A stretch of 41,729 nt of DNA from Myxococcota bacterium (GCA_025054695.1 JANWZI010000024.1:1-41729), one strand, 5' to 3'; shown: positions 1 through 9,356, counted from the stretch's first letter. Notes: generated from the letters alone by a model not told the origin. Program-made: numbers and translations.

Positions 1-146
1 GCATGATTCGATGATTTTTCCAGGGCATCGCACGGGCACCCCGTGAAGCAGGGTTCACGCGCTGCCAACGCGCGCTGGTCTATGGGGACTTGAGCACAGG
101 CAGCGCTTGCCCAGGACCGCCCGCCGCGCGATTCTGCCTTCGGAAC

Positions 147-1081
147 GTGAGCTCGGCCCCCACGACCCTCGACGTCGACGCCCTACACGCGGCCACCGGC
201 GTCGACGCGGCGGCTGCGCGCGGTGCCCTCGCGCGCGCTGCGATGCGCTTCGAACGCGCCTCCATCGACCAGTTGCTCGCGGTTCTCGACGGAAATCGTG
301 GGGCGGGAACGGGCGCGATCGAGCCCGACGGCGCCTCGGTTCATCGCACGGACGGTGTCCTCGGCGGGAGCAACGCGCCCCGCAGCCCACTGAGCCTGCA
401 CCCCCGTCGGCTTCTGCGCGCGTCGCGCGGCCCGATGATTCGTCGCGCGACGACGCCGTGCCGCCCGCCGCTGCGACGGGCGGGCACGCAACGGGTGGAC
501 TCGAGGGACTCTTCGACGACCTTCAGCTCGATCTAGGCACTGCGGAGTCGGCGACGGCTTCCGATTCGCTCGACGATCTCGGCGGGGGTACGCGCGTCGT
601 CCCCGCCGCGCCGGTGGCGGAGCCGGATCTGCGTGCGGCTCTCGGCCTCGACGACGACGAGGAGGAACTCGAGGCGTCGGAGCGGACCGCGATCTTCGAC
701 CCGGCCACGCTCGCCGCGATCGAGGCCGAGGCGGCTCGTCCTTCGCCGCTGCTCGGCGAGCCCGAGTCGGCCGGAGCATGGGGCACCGATTCGGACGTCG
801 CAGGCTCGCATGCGGCAGGCGGCGACGCCGGTCATTCGGCGTGGGAAGCCGAGGCCGGGACGACGGCCGACGCGGAAACCGTCGTGGCCGACGAGGACAT
901 CGAACTGCTCGAGGACGACGCTGTCGAGGAGCTGCCGGCCGACGGGACGACGGTGTCCTCGGAGGCCGCGGTCGATGGCGCGTCCACCGAGGAGCAGCCC
1001 ACTGCCGCCCCTCCGTCGCAACCTCCGCCCGAAGGGCCTGCGGGGGGCTTCTTCAGGAAGATTTTCGGCCCGCGACGCTGA
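147..1081 (+). CDS. acidic low-complexity protein of unknown function, apparent frameshift
   Basis: No known domain is recognised. The N-terminal part (GTG at 147, or ATG at 90) reads as a short helical segment with motifs such as DVDALHAATGVDA and FERASIDQLLAVLDG. The C-terminal part lies in a different frame, is rich in Asp, Glu, Ala and Pro, and ends with the short hydrophobic/basic motif GGFFRKIFG just before the stop. The good codon pattern switches from one frame to the other around positions 380-405, where there is a run of five C (about 399-403). A single-base indel there would join both halves into one protein of roughly 310 residues. This may be a sequencing error, a real mutation or, less likely, programmed slippage. 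GTG 147 is preferred because the residues before it look non-native, but no strong ribosome binding site is visible. The gene is convergent with the next one. Confidence 0.5.
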
Positions 1082-1117
1082 CCGGTCGAAACGCATCGGC
1101 GCGCGCGTCAGCGCGCA

Positions 1118-1232
1118 TCCCCGACGTGGGCGGGTCGAATCCCGATGCACGTCGCGAGACGGGGCTCGAGTTCGAGTCGGAGTCCGACTCGGAGGCCGAG
1201 TCCGAGCCCGACTCGGAGGCCGTTTCGAAGCC
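1118..1232 (-). repeat. intergenic hexamer element, copy 1 (truncated, B end only)
   Basis: This lies between two convergent genes. On the + strand it starts with a B-type block (GGCGGGTCGAATCCCGA, 1130-1146, compare GGCGGTTCAAACCCGGA at 8133) and continues as a tract of TCGGNN/NNCCGA units to about 1232. No A-type end is recognisable on the right. The unit direction switches inside the tract (TCGGAG, then CCGACT, then GCCGAG), so it may be a degraded or rearranged copy. Confidence 0.55.
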
Positions 1233-1321
1233 CCAAACACAGTTCGGATTTGACTAGCCGCGACGTCGCCCGGTGCCGTGAGGCCCGCGCGTCGTTTGTG
1301 TCCCGTGGCGCGTCGAGGGTG

Positions 1322-4300
1322 TCACCAGACGGGCTCGAGCCGGAACTCCCGGCTCACCTCGATGCGCCCGACGACCGCGCGTTCCCCCGACAGCGTGAAC
1401 GGCAGCGTTCCGTGCATGCCGAGCACCTGCGCGTCCACGCGGCCGGTTACGATTCCGGTTCCCGGACGCGACCGGGTCACCTCGACGTAGTAGGTGCCGA
1501 CCGCGATACGCCGCAGCCCCAGTCGCTCGCGCCCCGGCGCCGTCGCGAGCTCCGCGGCCACGCCAGCGCGGCCGCCCAGCCACGACACGCGGACGCCCTG
1601 CGGCGTGACGAGCGCCACGTCGAGATCCTCTCCGCCGCTCCACGCCGCCTCGAGCACCACTTCGCCCGTCGCGCGGGTCGGGACGGGTGGCCGGGAGACC
1701 GCCGCCTCCAGCCGCGCGCGGTCGATCGAGGAGCCATTCAGCAGTCGCAAGGCCGCGCCGTCGTGCCCCTGGGCGCGCTCGCACCGCACCGCGGCGGCGA
1801 CCGCATCGGCGTCGTCGCGTCGCAGCTCGGAGATCGCGATGCGGTGGGCGCACGCCCGTGCGCGCATCTCGGCGCGCTCGAACGCGGCCGCGAGGCGCTC
1901 GTGCAGCGCGACGTCGTCGGGACGCAGGTCGACGACGCCGGAGAGCACCCGGATCGCCTCGTCGCGCTTGCCCTGGCGGGCGAGTACGTCGGAGAGCGCG
2001 ACGAGCGCGTCGGGGTCGAGCGGATCCTTCGCGAGCCAGCGGTCCACGGCCTGACGGGCGCGGCCGACGTCGCCCGCGCGGGCGAGCGCGCGATACAGGG
2101 CGCGCGTGCGGTCACGGCTCTCGGGGGATGCCGCGAGCTGGGCGTCGGCGGCGAAGACGGCGCTCGTGTCCGCTGGGCGCACGCTCGGATCGCGCACCAC
2201 GCGCCCGGTCCGGTACCACACCTTCCGCATCCACCGGCCGCCGCGATTGGGCGTGGGTGTACGCATGCGAAGTTCCGGATGGGGCTCGGGCACCGGCAGA
2301 GCGCGCGGCTCCGCGGACGCGGCTGGACTCCTGGGACTCTCCATGGCTTCGAGGCTCAGACTTTCGTGTACGTCACCTGCGGGGGCTCGTTGCAGGCGCG
2401 CACGCCCGCCTTCGAATCCGGAGCCCATCGAACCTCGTGCGTCGGCCGCCCCTGCGCCGGCGACGGTGACGGTCGGCGAGACGTAGGAAACGACCCCGTC
2501 GCTTTCGACCGTTTCGGCTTCTTCGTCCCCGGTCCATCGATCGCGCGCCTGCACGCGGTCGACGCCGAACGCGCGGAACATCGCCTCGCTCTCGAGCACG
2601 AGCAGCGACGTGTGCCGCGACAGCACGCCGTAGGCCTTGCTCATCGCGATGATACGCGCGCGCTGGGCCTCGGCGTCGGCGCCGAGCTCGAGCTGCTCGA
2701 TCGTCTTGGCGGCCCAGACCGTCGGCACGAATGCGTTGCCCGCCGCCGCGCGTGCCGAGAGGCGGATCGGGAAGCGGTTCTCGTACGGCTGCCCGCCGAC
2801 CTTGCCTCGCAGCACGAGCTCGCCTTCGATCTCGTCGCGATCGAGGCGCGCGGCCACCAGGACCTCCTCGCCGGCCCGGATGGATGGGAGCGTCGCGGGC
2901 GCGACGTCGACGACGCCGGCGGGCAGCGTCAGCGTCGCATCGCGCAGCGTGACGCCATACGTGGTCTGCAGCACGGCCAGCGCGGCGGATCGAACGGACC
3001 GACCCGGCGTGTACGGAACGAAGTGACCTCCGCCGGCGCGCGCGACCGCCCGCAGCAGCGCCGCGTCGGCGTCCGTGCCGATGCCCACGGTCGTGAACGA
3101 CACCCCGGTCGCGCGCGACAGCTCCTCGACCGCGGCCGCGACCATCGACGCGCGGCGATGACCCACCGAGGCGATCCCGTCGCCGACGTAGATGACGCGT
3201 ACCTCGCGCTCGGACGATCCGGACCGCGCCAACGAGCGCGCCGCGGCGCGCATCGCCCCCACCAGGTCCGTCGCACCCGCCGGGCGCACCGACGCGACGA
3301 ACGCGCGGACCTGTTGCGCGAACGCGGCGCTGGCGTGCGTCGGGACGCTACCCATCGCGCGACACTCGGCGTCGCACGCGAGGACGAGGACCCGGTCGCG
3401 CCGATCCATCTGGGCAACCATGGCCTCGAGCAGCCGGCCGAGCCGTTCGTGCCGTTCCCCGACCATCGACTGGCTGACGTCGGCGACGAGCACGTAGTCG
3501 CGCGGCCGCTGCTCGGTCCACGCCGGAAGCTCCGGCCGCAACGCGAACAGCGCGTAGCCGCGGCCGTCCTCGTGCAACACGCGCTGCAGCCGCACGACTT
3601 CAGGGTCGCCCTCGCGGCTGTGCTCGGCCGGAGGTACCGTAGCAATGCCCCGGTACGCCCACGCCCGCACCTCTGCCCGTTCGTTGGGCAGGCGGAAATC
3701 AAGCGCGAGATCGCCCGCGGGCAAAAAGCCGTCCGCGCTCCAGCACAGGCGCACGGCGCCCTCGCCGCCGTCCGATCCGTCGGGTGCGCACGGCGCCAGT
3801 GGATAGCCGCGTGCGATGGGCCGCGCGCCGCGATCGTGGCCCGTCAGCCGCACGTCGATCTCGAAGCGCCCGATGCGCGTGCTGCCGTCGACCGAGTGCG
3901 CCAAGGGGTAGACGTACCGCCGCCCCGTGCCATGCGGATCGAGCGTCTGCTCGTAGCTGAGCCGGACGCGACGCTCGCCTCGCGCCGGGATCGGGAAGAT
4001 GCGCAGCTCGAACCGCCCGCCGCGCTGCCACTCGAGCAGGGCCGGGTCGTGCCAAGGCCCCGGAACCCAGATGAACTCCTCGCGCGGATCGCGTCGCTGC
4101 TGCGGCGTCGCGTTGCGGATCACCCCGCGCCATATCTTCTGAGCCCGATCGCGCTCGACGAACGCGCCCATCTCCCAGCGACCGTCGACCTCGAGCGCCA
4201 GGCTCGCGATTCGGGCCTCGGACGGAAGCGGAAAGCGATAGATCCCCTCGAGCGTCTGGTCCGAGTCGTTGCGGAACACCTCCTCGATTTCGGTGTGCGC

Positions 4301-5560
4301 GACGTTGCCCACGATCCGCACGCGCACGCGGTGCAGCGCGAGCGAGAGGGGGCGCTCGCGGTCCTCGCGCTCACCGGGCCGCCGCGCGCGCAGCTCGCCC
4401 AGGCCCCGCAGCGGCTCGCCGTCCGCCTCGGGCTCCAGGTCCGCCCAGGCGATGCTCGAGGCGAGGTCGACGACCGGCAGCAGCCGCGTGCCCACCTCGC
4501 GTCCCATCAGTCCTTCCTGACCCGGGCGCACCGACAGCGGCCGCCCATGCTCCGGCTGAAGGCGCACCTCGCCGTGCACCACCCGTACCGACGCGATGTC
4601 GTCGGCCGCCGTCAGCGCGAACTTCGTGCCGAGGACCTCGACGCGACCCGTCGGTGTGGTGAACACCGCCCGCGGGCCGTCGGGAAGGTGCGCGACGTCC
4701 GCGACGAGCTGGCCTCGACGCACCGTCATTCCGCGGGGCGCGCTCGCTTCCAGCAGAAGCTCGGTCGCGTGGTCGAGCGCGATGCGCGAGCCGTCCGACA
4801 GCTCGAGCTCGGCGCGCGTGCGTTCGTCCGTGCGAACGGAGGCGCCCGGCGGCACCGTTTCGCCGAGGCCGAGCGGAACGAATGCATCCGAGCCCGGCCG
4901 TCGAACGCTCAGCCCTCCGCGTGCCTCGGTCGAGGCTCGAGCCACGCGCACGACCGTTGCCGTCAGTGCGCCCCCCCGTGCCGCCGACGGGGCTGCGGTC
5001 GGATCGCCGGGGCGCCGCGAGCCGAGCAGCCCCGAAGCGAGCGCAAGGGTGACGACGGCGGCGGCCGCGAGCAAGCCCGTCGCGCCGAGCGCGACGAGAA
5101 GGCCCGCCGAAGGCCGACGCGAGCCCGGCCTCGGCCGCGCGGCGTCGTCGCGCCGCGAGCTGCTCGCACCCGCGCCGGTCGCCGCCGGGGGCAGCGGACC
5201 GAACGCGCCGGCAGACGTCGGACCGGTCTGCGTCTCCGCAGGGTGGCTACTCCCGGAGGGAGCCGCGTGCGTGGGCGTTGCGGGCGCGGCGAGCGACGGG
5301 GAGATGCGCTCGTTCGTCGGCAGCCCTCCACGCGTGCGCGCGTCGAGCGCGTTCAGCACGCGCGCGTCCAGATCGAGCGGGTGCCGGTAGTCGGCACTCG
5401 CGTCGCGCACGAGCTCGGCTAGCCGCGTCGCGTCATGACGTGCGTCGCGCAGCCGGTCGTTCTCCGCGAGCAGCGGCGCGTGTCGCGCGGCGGCCGCCGG
5501 ATCTCCATCGACGAGCAGCGCGAGCTCGTCCCAGAACTTCTCTTCGTCGTGCGTGGTCAT
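1322..5560 (-). CDS. FecR-VIT-VWA-TPR membrane protein, probable anti-sigma factor
   Basis: 1412 residues. Order of parts: an N-terminal charged cytoplasmic segment (1-80); a Pro/Ala linker; one membrane helix (about 152-179); a FecR-like beta domain (about 225-350); a vault/inter-alpha-trypsin (VIT) domain (about 405-530, with IEEVFRNDSDQTLEGIYRFPLP); a von Willebrand A domain (about 688-850) with the metal-ion site D694-x-S696-x-S698; TPR-like helices (about 1150-1260); and a C-terminal beta domain resembling DUF2135 (LEAAWSGGEDLDVALVTPQG). It starts inside the stop of the upstream ECF sigma gene (ATGA overlap), with AGGTG upstream. Known pattern: genes in this position usually encode the membrane anti-sigma partner. 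Inference: the extracytoplasmic VIT/VWA/TPR part senses or scaffolds while the N-terminus holds the sigma factor. The long reading frame on the opposite strand is a GC-driven shadow. Confidence 0.88.
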   Translation of the reverse strand: MTTHDEEKFWDELALLVDGDPAAAARHAPLLAENDRLRDARHDATRLAELVRDASADYRHPLDLDARVLNALDARTRGGLPTNERISPSLAAPATPTHAAPSGSSHPAETQTGPTSAGAFGPLPPAATGAGASSSRRDDAARPRPGSRRPSAGLLVALGATGLLAAAAVVTLALASGLLGSRRPGDPTAAPSAARGGALTATVVRVARASTEARGGLSVRRPGSDAFVPLGLGETVPPGASVRTDERTRAELELSDGSRIALDHATELLLEASAPRGMTVRRGQLVADVAHLPDGPRAVFTTPTGRVEVLGTKFALTAADDIASVRVVHGEVRLQPEHGRPLSVRPGQEGLMGREVGTRLLPVVDLASSIAWADLEPEADGEPLRGLGELRARRPGEREDRERPLSLALHRVRVRIVGNVAHTEIEEVFRNDSDQTLEGIYRFPLPSEARIASLALEVDGRWEMGAFVERDRAQKIWRGVIRNATPQQRRDPREEFIWVPGPWHDPALLEWQRGGRFELRIFPIPARGERRVRLSYEQTLDPHGTGRRYVYPLAHSVDGSTRIGRFEIDVRLTGHDRGARPIARGYPLAPCAPDGSDGGEGAVRLCWSADGFLPAGDLALDFRLPNERAEVRAWAYRGIATVPPAEHSREGDPEVVRLQRVLHEDGRGYALFALRPELPAWTEQRPRDYVLVADVSQSMVGERHERLGRLLEAMVAQMDRRDRVLVLACDAECRAMGSVPTHASAAFAQQVRAFVASVRPAGATDLVGAMRAAARSLARSGSSEREVRVIYVGDGIASVGHRRASMVAAAVEELSRATGVSFTTVGIGTDADAALLRAVARAGGGHFVPYTPGRSVRSAALAVLQTTYGVTLRDATLTLPAGVVDVAPATLPSIRAGEEVLVAARLDRDEIEGELVLRGKVGGQPYENRFPIRLSARAAAGNAFVPTVWAAKTIEQLELGADAEAQRARIIAMSKAYGVLSRHTSLLVLESEAMFRAFGVDRVQARDRWTGDEEAETVESDGVVSYVSPTVTVAGAGAADARGSMGSGFEGGRARLQRAPAGDVHESLSLEAMESPRSPAASAEPRALPVPEPHPELRMRTPTPNRGGRWMRKVWYRTGRVVRDPSVRPADTSAVFAADAQLAASPESRDRTRALYRALARAGDVGRARQAVDRWLAKDPLDPDALVALSDVLARQGKRDEAIRVLSGVVDLRPDDVALHERLAAAFERAEMRARACAHRIAISELRRDDADAVAAAVRCERAQGHDGAALRLLNGSSIDRARLEAAVSRPPVPTRATGEVVLEAAWSGGEDLDVALVTPQGVRVSWLGGRAGVAAELATAPGRERLGLRRIAVGTYYVEVTRSRPGTGIVTGRVDAQVLGMHGTLPFTLSGERAVVGRIEVSREFRLEPVW

Positions 5561-6123
5561 GACAACACCTCGTCTCCGAGCAACTCGCGAAGCCGCCCGA
5601 GCGCGCGACTGGTGCGCTGGCGGGCCGTGGCCTCCTCGATGCCGCAGGCCTGGCCGATTTCGGCGTACGAGAGGCCGGATTCGTAACGGAGCAGCAGCAC
5701 GTCACGCTCCGAGGGGCGCAGCCGCTGCAGGGCGTCGCGCACGCGTGCCGCGCGGCGCGCGCGCTCCACCTCGTCGTCCGGTCCCGCTGCCGCGCTCGCG
5801 TCGTGCACGAGCCGCAGCCGGTGGTTGCGCCGCACGCGCGTCTCGATGCGGCGGGCGCACATGCGCCGCGCGATTCCGAACAGCCAGGCCCGCACGGTGC
5901 CCTCCCCGCGGTAATCCCCCATCGCGTCGTGCGCCGCGATCAGCGTTTCCTGAACGGTTTCCTCGGCTTCGCCCTGGTCGCCCAGCATCGCCATGCACAG
6001 GCGGCCGAGCGCGGCCCCGTGCTCGCGCGCGCAGAGCGCGACGGCCTCCCGAAAGGCACCGGCGCCAATGAGCGCGACGATGGGATCGACGGGCTGCGGT
6101 GCGCGCTGGGCGTCGGGAAGCAT
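5557..6123 (-). CDS. ECF-type RNA polymerase sigma factor
   Basis: 188 residues. Region 2 (about 25-97) contains the acidic AEETVQETLIAAHDAM stretch followed by VRAWLFGIARRMCARRIETR. Region 4 (about 130-183) has the helix-turn-helix with LSYAEIGQACGIEEATARQR. It directs RNA polymerase to a dedicated set of promoters. ATG 6123 is chosen over the in-frame ATG at 6156 because GAGGAGGAGG ends five bases before it. The gene overlaps the FecR-VIT-VWA gene by four bases, so the pair is translationally coupled and probably a sigma/anti-sigma unit. A possible autoregulatory promoter lies just upstream. No C-terminal extension is present. Confidence 0.93.
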   Translation of the reverse strand: MLPDAQRAPQPVDPIVALIGAGAFREAVALCAREHGAALGRLCMAMLGDQGEAEETVQETLIAAHDAMGDYRGEGTVRAWLFGIARRMCARRIETRVRRNHRLRLVHDASAAAGPDDEVERARRAARVRDALQRLRPSERDVLLLRYESGLSYAEIGQACGIEEATARQRTSRALGRLRELLGDEVLS

Positions 6124-6161
6124 CGCGTCCTCCTCCTCGTGGCGACGAGCCGCCATTTCGT

Positions 6162-6186
6162 GACGTGCGAGCGCGCCGTTCGGTTT
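6162..6186 (-). promoter_or_regulatory. candidate ECF-type promoter of the sigma/anti-sigma operon
   Basis: On the minus strand AAACC (6186-6182) is followed 16 bases later by CGTC (6165-6162), the classic shape of ECF-dependent promoters (AAC-type -35, CGTC -10). Transcription would start near 6155, about 30 bases before ATG 6123. This suggests autoregulation by the encoded sigma factor. It rests on two short motifs only. Confidence 0.28.
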
Positions 6187-6271
6187 GACGCTCCCGCCGC
6201 CTGGGGCCCGGGCGGCGGAGGGTAGAGGTACGCGCGTGCCGAGTACATCGTCACGCGCGGGATCCCGAGCC

Positions 6272-6427
6272 GGACGGCGGCGCCCTTGGACGACGATTCT
6301 GTCTCGGACTCGGGCTGGGGCTCAGTCTCGGCCTCGGTCCCGGCCTCGGACTCGGTCTCGGGGTTGGTCTCGGTCTCGAGCCTGCGCCTCGGCTCGGCCA
6401 TGTCGACCCACGGGACCGCCGCCGTCA
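6272..6427 (-). repeat. intergenic hexamer element, copy 2 (A end abuts MBOAT stop codon)
   Basis: Read on the minus strand it starts at 6427 with TGACGGCGGCGGTCCCG and continues TGGGTCGACATGGCCGAG (A-type end), then a core of GAGACC/GAGGCC-type units. It ends near 6272 with a degenerate B-type end (GGACGGCGGCGCCCTTGG on the + strand). Its first three bases are the TGA stop codon of the MBOAT gene. It lies upstream of the ECF sigma gene. Confidence 0.8.
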
Positions 6428-7879
6428 GAACTGGAAGTAGATGTAGGGGACCACCTCGCTCGTCGCCATCAGGGCGCACGCGGCAAAGGCGAGGCAGAGC
6501 GCGAGACCGAGGACGATGGCGGGGGCGCGACACAAGCGATCGACGAGTCCCGCGAACCACCGCGGCGGGAGCATGTGGGCGACGAAGGAGCCGATCAGAA
6601 TCGCGGCGACGCCTGGTGTGATCTGCGCAACGGATGTGGTGCCGCTCCAGAGCCGTTCCGTCACGGCGCCGGCCTGCTCCAGGTCGGACGCGCGAAACAG
6701 AATCCGCGAGAAGACGACGAACTGGAGGCAGGCCGCGACGTGCAGCACGCGAAGCGCGATGGGCTTGGGACGGCTCGCGCGCTCGCGCGCGATGCGCGTG
6801 CGCCAGAACCGGTGCAGCACCATCGCCGCGCCCTGGATCGTCCCGTACAGGACGAAGTTCCACGAGGCGCCGTGCCACAGACCGATGAGGAAGATGGTGA
6901 CGAACAGATTGAAATACGTGCGCGCCTCGCCGCGGCGCGAGCCGCCGAGCGGGTAGTAGAGGTAGTCGCGCAGCCAGCGCGACAGAGAAATGTGCCACCG
7001 GTGCCAGAAGTCGGTGATGCTGAACGCCAGATAGGGCCGGAGGAAATTCACCGGGAAGTGGAAGCCGAGCAGCAGCGCCATGCCGATGGCCATGTCGGTG
7101 TAGCCCGAGAAGTCGCAGTACAGCTGCATCGTGAAGCCGTACAGCCCGAGCACGACCTCGGTGGCGGAGTACAGCTCGGGACGGTCGAAGACGCGGTCGA
7201 CGAGATTGACCGCGAGGTAGTCGGCGACGCAGACTTTTTTGACGAGCCCCGTCGCAATGAGGACGAGCCCGCGTGAGACGCGCTCGGGAAGCAGCGGCGC
7301 GGGTGCCTCCACCTGACCGAGAAAATCGCCCGCGCGAATGATGGGACCCGCCACCAGGTGCGGGAAGAAGAGAATGAACGAAGCGTACGGAAGCGGCCCC
7401 GACGCGGGCCGGATGCGGCCGGTGTAGACGTCCACGACGTAGCCGATGGCCTCGAACGTGTAGAAGCTGATGCCGACCGGGAGCACCAGGCCGAGCAGCG
7501 GTGGGGATACGTGCCATCCGGCGAGCGCGAGCACGTCGCGAACGGCGGTTGCGAAAAAGTCGTGATACTTGAACAGACCGAGCAGACCGAGATTGACGGT
7601 CAGACTCGTCGCGAGCCACGCCTTGCGGACGGCGGGCCGTTCGCTCGCGGCGATGCGACTGGCGGCCACGTAGTCGACCCCGGTCGTCAGCGCGACCAGC
7701 CCGAGGTAGGCCGGGTGCCAGGACGCGTAGAAGAGCGCCGACAGCAAAACGATCCAGAGGAGGCGGCCGAGACGGACGCGCCGCAGCGCGAGGTGACCGC
7801 CGACCGCGATGGCGAGAAACAGGACGTAGTCGACGGACTGGAAGAGCACGGCGGGCGGCGCGGTCGGGACCGCGATCAC
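6425..7879 (-). CDS. AlgI-like MBOAT family O-acyltransferase
   Basis: About 484 residues with many membrane helices, a normal length for the AlgI/DltB branch of membrane-bound O-acyltransferases. These enzymes acylate extracellular polysaccharides or similar acceptors from inside the membrane. Diagnostic segments are VGISFYTFEAIGYVVDVY, FFPHLVAGPI, YCDFSGYTDMAIG, DFWHRWHISLSRWLRDYLY and GLWHGASWNF, whose His is the expected catalytic residue. GTG 7879 is chosen (GAGGG about nine bases upstream, and family members begin shortly before the LFQSVDYVLF helix). ATG 7945 is an alternative adding 22 residues. No AlgJ/AlgX/DltD-like partner is adjacent, so the acceptor is unknown. The stop codon is supplied by element copy 2. 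Confidence 0.92.
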   Translation of the reverse strand: MIAVPTAPPAVLFQSVDYVLFLAIAVGGHLALRRVRLGRLLWIVLLSALFYASWHPAYLGLVALTTGVDYVAASRIAASERPAVRKAWLATSLTVNLGLLGLFKYHDFFATAVRDVLALAGWHVSPPLLGLVLPVGISFYTFEAIGYVVDVYTGRIRPASGPLPYASFILFFPHLVAGPIIRAGDFLGQVEAPAPLLPERVSRGLVLIATGLVKKVCVADYLAVNLVDRVFDRPELYSATEVVLGLYGFTMQLYCDFSGYTDMAIGMALLLGFHFPVNFLRPYLAFSITDFWHRWHISLSRWLRDYLYYPLGGSRRGEARTYFNLFVTIFLIGLWHGASWNFVLYGTIQGAAMVLHRFWRTRIARERASRPKPIALRVLHVAACLQFVVFSRILFRASDLEQAGAVTERLWSGTTSVAQITPGVAAILIGSFVAHMLPPRWFAGLVDRLCRAPAIVLGLALCLAFAACALMATSEVVPYIYFQF

Positions 7880-7984
7880 GGCCCGGCCCTCGGCTCGCCG
7901 CGTCGCGGTGGCGGGCGGCACCAGAGCACGGCGTGCCGCGCGCATCAAGCATTTCGGAAGGCGGCGCGTTTCGGTAGCCGATTG

Positions 7985-8218
7985 GGCCTCGGGCCGCTTC
8001 GGGTTCGGCGTCGGGCCTGGATCCGGGCTCAGGCTCGGTCTCGGTCTTCGGCTCGGTCACGGTCACGGTCAGGGGCTCGGACTCGGTCTCGGTCTCGGTC
8101 TCGGTCTCCCAGCGGAAGTCACGTTGGTTGATGGCGGTTCAAACCCGGACTCGGTCCTGGTTTCGGACTCGGCCTTGGACTCGGTTACGGCCTCGGACTC
8201 CGACTCCGACTCGTGACC
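7985..8218 (-). repeat. intergenic hexamer element, copy 3 (two tracts around a B end)
   Basis: A first TCGGNN tract runs from about 7985 to 8108, including several tandem GGTCTC/GGTCAC units. A B-type end follows (8118-8148: GTCACGTTGGTTGATGGC, then GGTTCAAACCCGGAC). A second TCGGNN tract runs to about 8218. No A end is visible, so this is probably one truncated copy plus the tail of another in the same orientation. The gap between the divergent MBOAT and lipoprotein genes (7880-8348) otherwise shows no convincing promoter to me. Confidence 0.75.
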
Positions 8219-8348
8219 CGGATTCGAAGGGCCCTGTGGCACCATGAGCCCACCTGATTCGGCGCCGGCCGTGTCGGGGCGTGCTCGAGAGTCCTGGGGT
8301 GACGTCTTGCGATCCGCCCGCGAAGCGGGGTCGAGGCATGATCGGCGT

Positions 8349-9356
8349 GTGCGCGTGCTGACGGGCCTGCTTCGTTCGCTCGCGTTCGCCGTCGCGGTCG
8401 GATGCGGTGGCGGGGTGCAAGTGCGGGCGACGATGATCGAGCCGGCTCGCGTGCCCGCGCGGCAGTACGAGCACGTGGTCATCGCCTCCCGAGGCACCGG
8501 CGCCGAACGGCGCATGTCCGACGTGCTCGCGCGGCGGCTCACCGTCGCGGATCGTGCTCCGGCACGAGCACACGTCTCCGAGCTCGAGTCGATGCGCCTG
8601 TCCGGCGCGCTTGGTTCGGGGACGGGCGTGCTCGTCGTTCAGGTGCAGCTGACCGAGGACGCGCGCGTCGACTGGGTGCGACGGCCCGAGACGATTTGTG
8701 GGCCGCTCGTGTGCATCACGACGAACCGAACGACGCTCGTGCACGTGCCGCGGTGCGAGGCGACGGTCACGGTGTCGCTGCACGACGGGCCGACCGGCAC
8801 GCTGCTCGCGCGGGAACGGCTCGTCGAGCGCCACGAAGCGTGGCGCGACGAGGAAGCGTGCCCGCCCGCGCTGCAACGCCTCGCCGCGAGACTGGGCGAC
8901 GTCGTCGACGACCGGAACGTCGTCGTCGAGGTCGAGCTCGTGGCCGATGGCCTTCCAGGGGCCGATCGCGCGCATGCCGAGCTTGCGCGCGGGCGGTGGG
9001 CGGAAGGTCGGCGCATCCTTGAGCGGTCCGTACGCCACGCCGCATCGCTGCGCCCGGCCGATCGCGCCAGGCTCATGCACGACCTGGCGATGGCGCGGCG
9101 CTTCGACACGGCGCTGCCAGGCCGCTTCGGGCTCGCCGCGCGAGCCTTGCGCGCGGCCATCGCGCTCGATCCGTCGGAGGAGCGGTACCGCGATGCCCTA
9201 CGCGCCGTGCGGGCGCACGCGCGCGCCGAACGCCGTCTGGTCGAGCGCCGCGACTCGGCGGTGCGCTCGGCCATCCTCGATACGCTACCGCCGCCGCCCT
9301 CCGCATACGGGGAAACTCGTCCCGCGCCGGGGCCCGGGCCGGAAACCGCACCGTAG
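8349..9356 (+). CDS. putative lipoprotein with C-terminal TPR-like helices
   Basis: About 335 residues from GTG 8349. The N-terminus is a lipoprotein signal: short basic start, hydrophobic stretch LLRSLAFAVAV, then Cys19 in AVGC, so the mature protein is predicted to be membrane-anchored outside the cytoplasm. The middle is alpha/beta without a recognised family (VLVVQVQLTEDARVDW; a Cys pair in ETICGPLVCITT). The last third contains helices resembling a TPR pair (RGRWAEGRRILERSV and ARALRAAIALDPSEERYRDA). It ends in a Pro-rich tail. The in-frame ATG at 8244 would place 35 non-signal residues before the lipobox, so the later start is preferred. The 87 bases to the convergent methyltransferase gene hold nothing recognisable. 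Confidence 0.75.
   Translation: MRVLTGLLRSLAFAVAVGCGGGVQVRATMIEPARVPARQYEHVVIASRGTGAERRMSDVLARRLTVADRAPARAHVSELESMRLSGALGSGTGVLVVQVQLTEDARVDWVRRPETICGPLVCITTNRTTLVHVPRCEATVTVSLHDGPTGTLLARERLVERHEAWRDEEACPPALQRLAARLGDVVDDRNVVVEVELVADGLPGADRAHAELARGRWAEGRRILERSVRHAASLRPADRARLMHDLAMARRFDTALPGRFGLAARALRAAIALDPSEERYRDALRAVRAHARAERRLVERRDSAVRSAILDTLPPPPSAYGETRPAPGPGPETAP

Noticed and set aside
1130-1146. tRNA T-arm-like sequence (GGCGGGTCGAATCCCGA; also GGTTCAAACCC at 8135)
   Set aside because: It resembles a T-loop, but no acceptor stem, anticodon arm or CCA end is found around it, and the stems do not pair fully. It is better explained as the B block of the repeat element, although a distant tRNA origin of that block cannot be excluded.
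1145-5422. Very long open frame on the + strand opposite the FecR-VIT-VWA gene
   Set aside because: In GC-rich DNA the antisense frame of a real gene often stays open. The translation is Arg/Ala/His-rich with no domain, while the minus-strand frame has clear domains.
8045-8216. Gly-Leu or Ser-Asp dipeptide repeat proteins encoded by the hexamer tracts
   Set aside because: A 6-bp repeat gives dipeptide repeats in any frame. No conserved start codon or ribosome binding site was found and the tracts lie between genes, so I do not call proteins here.
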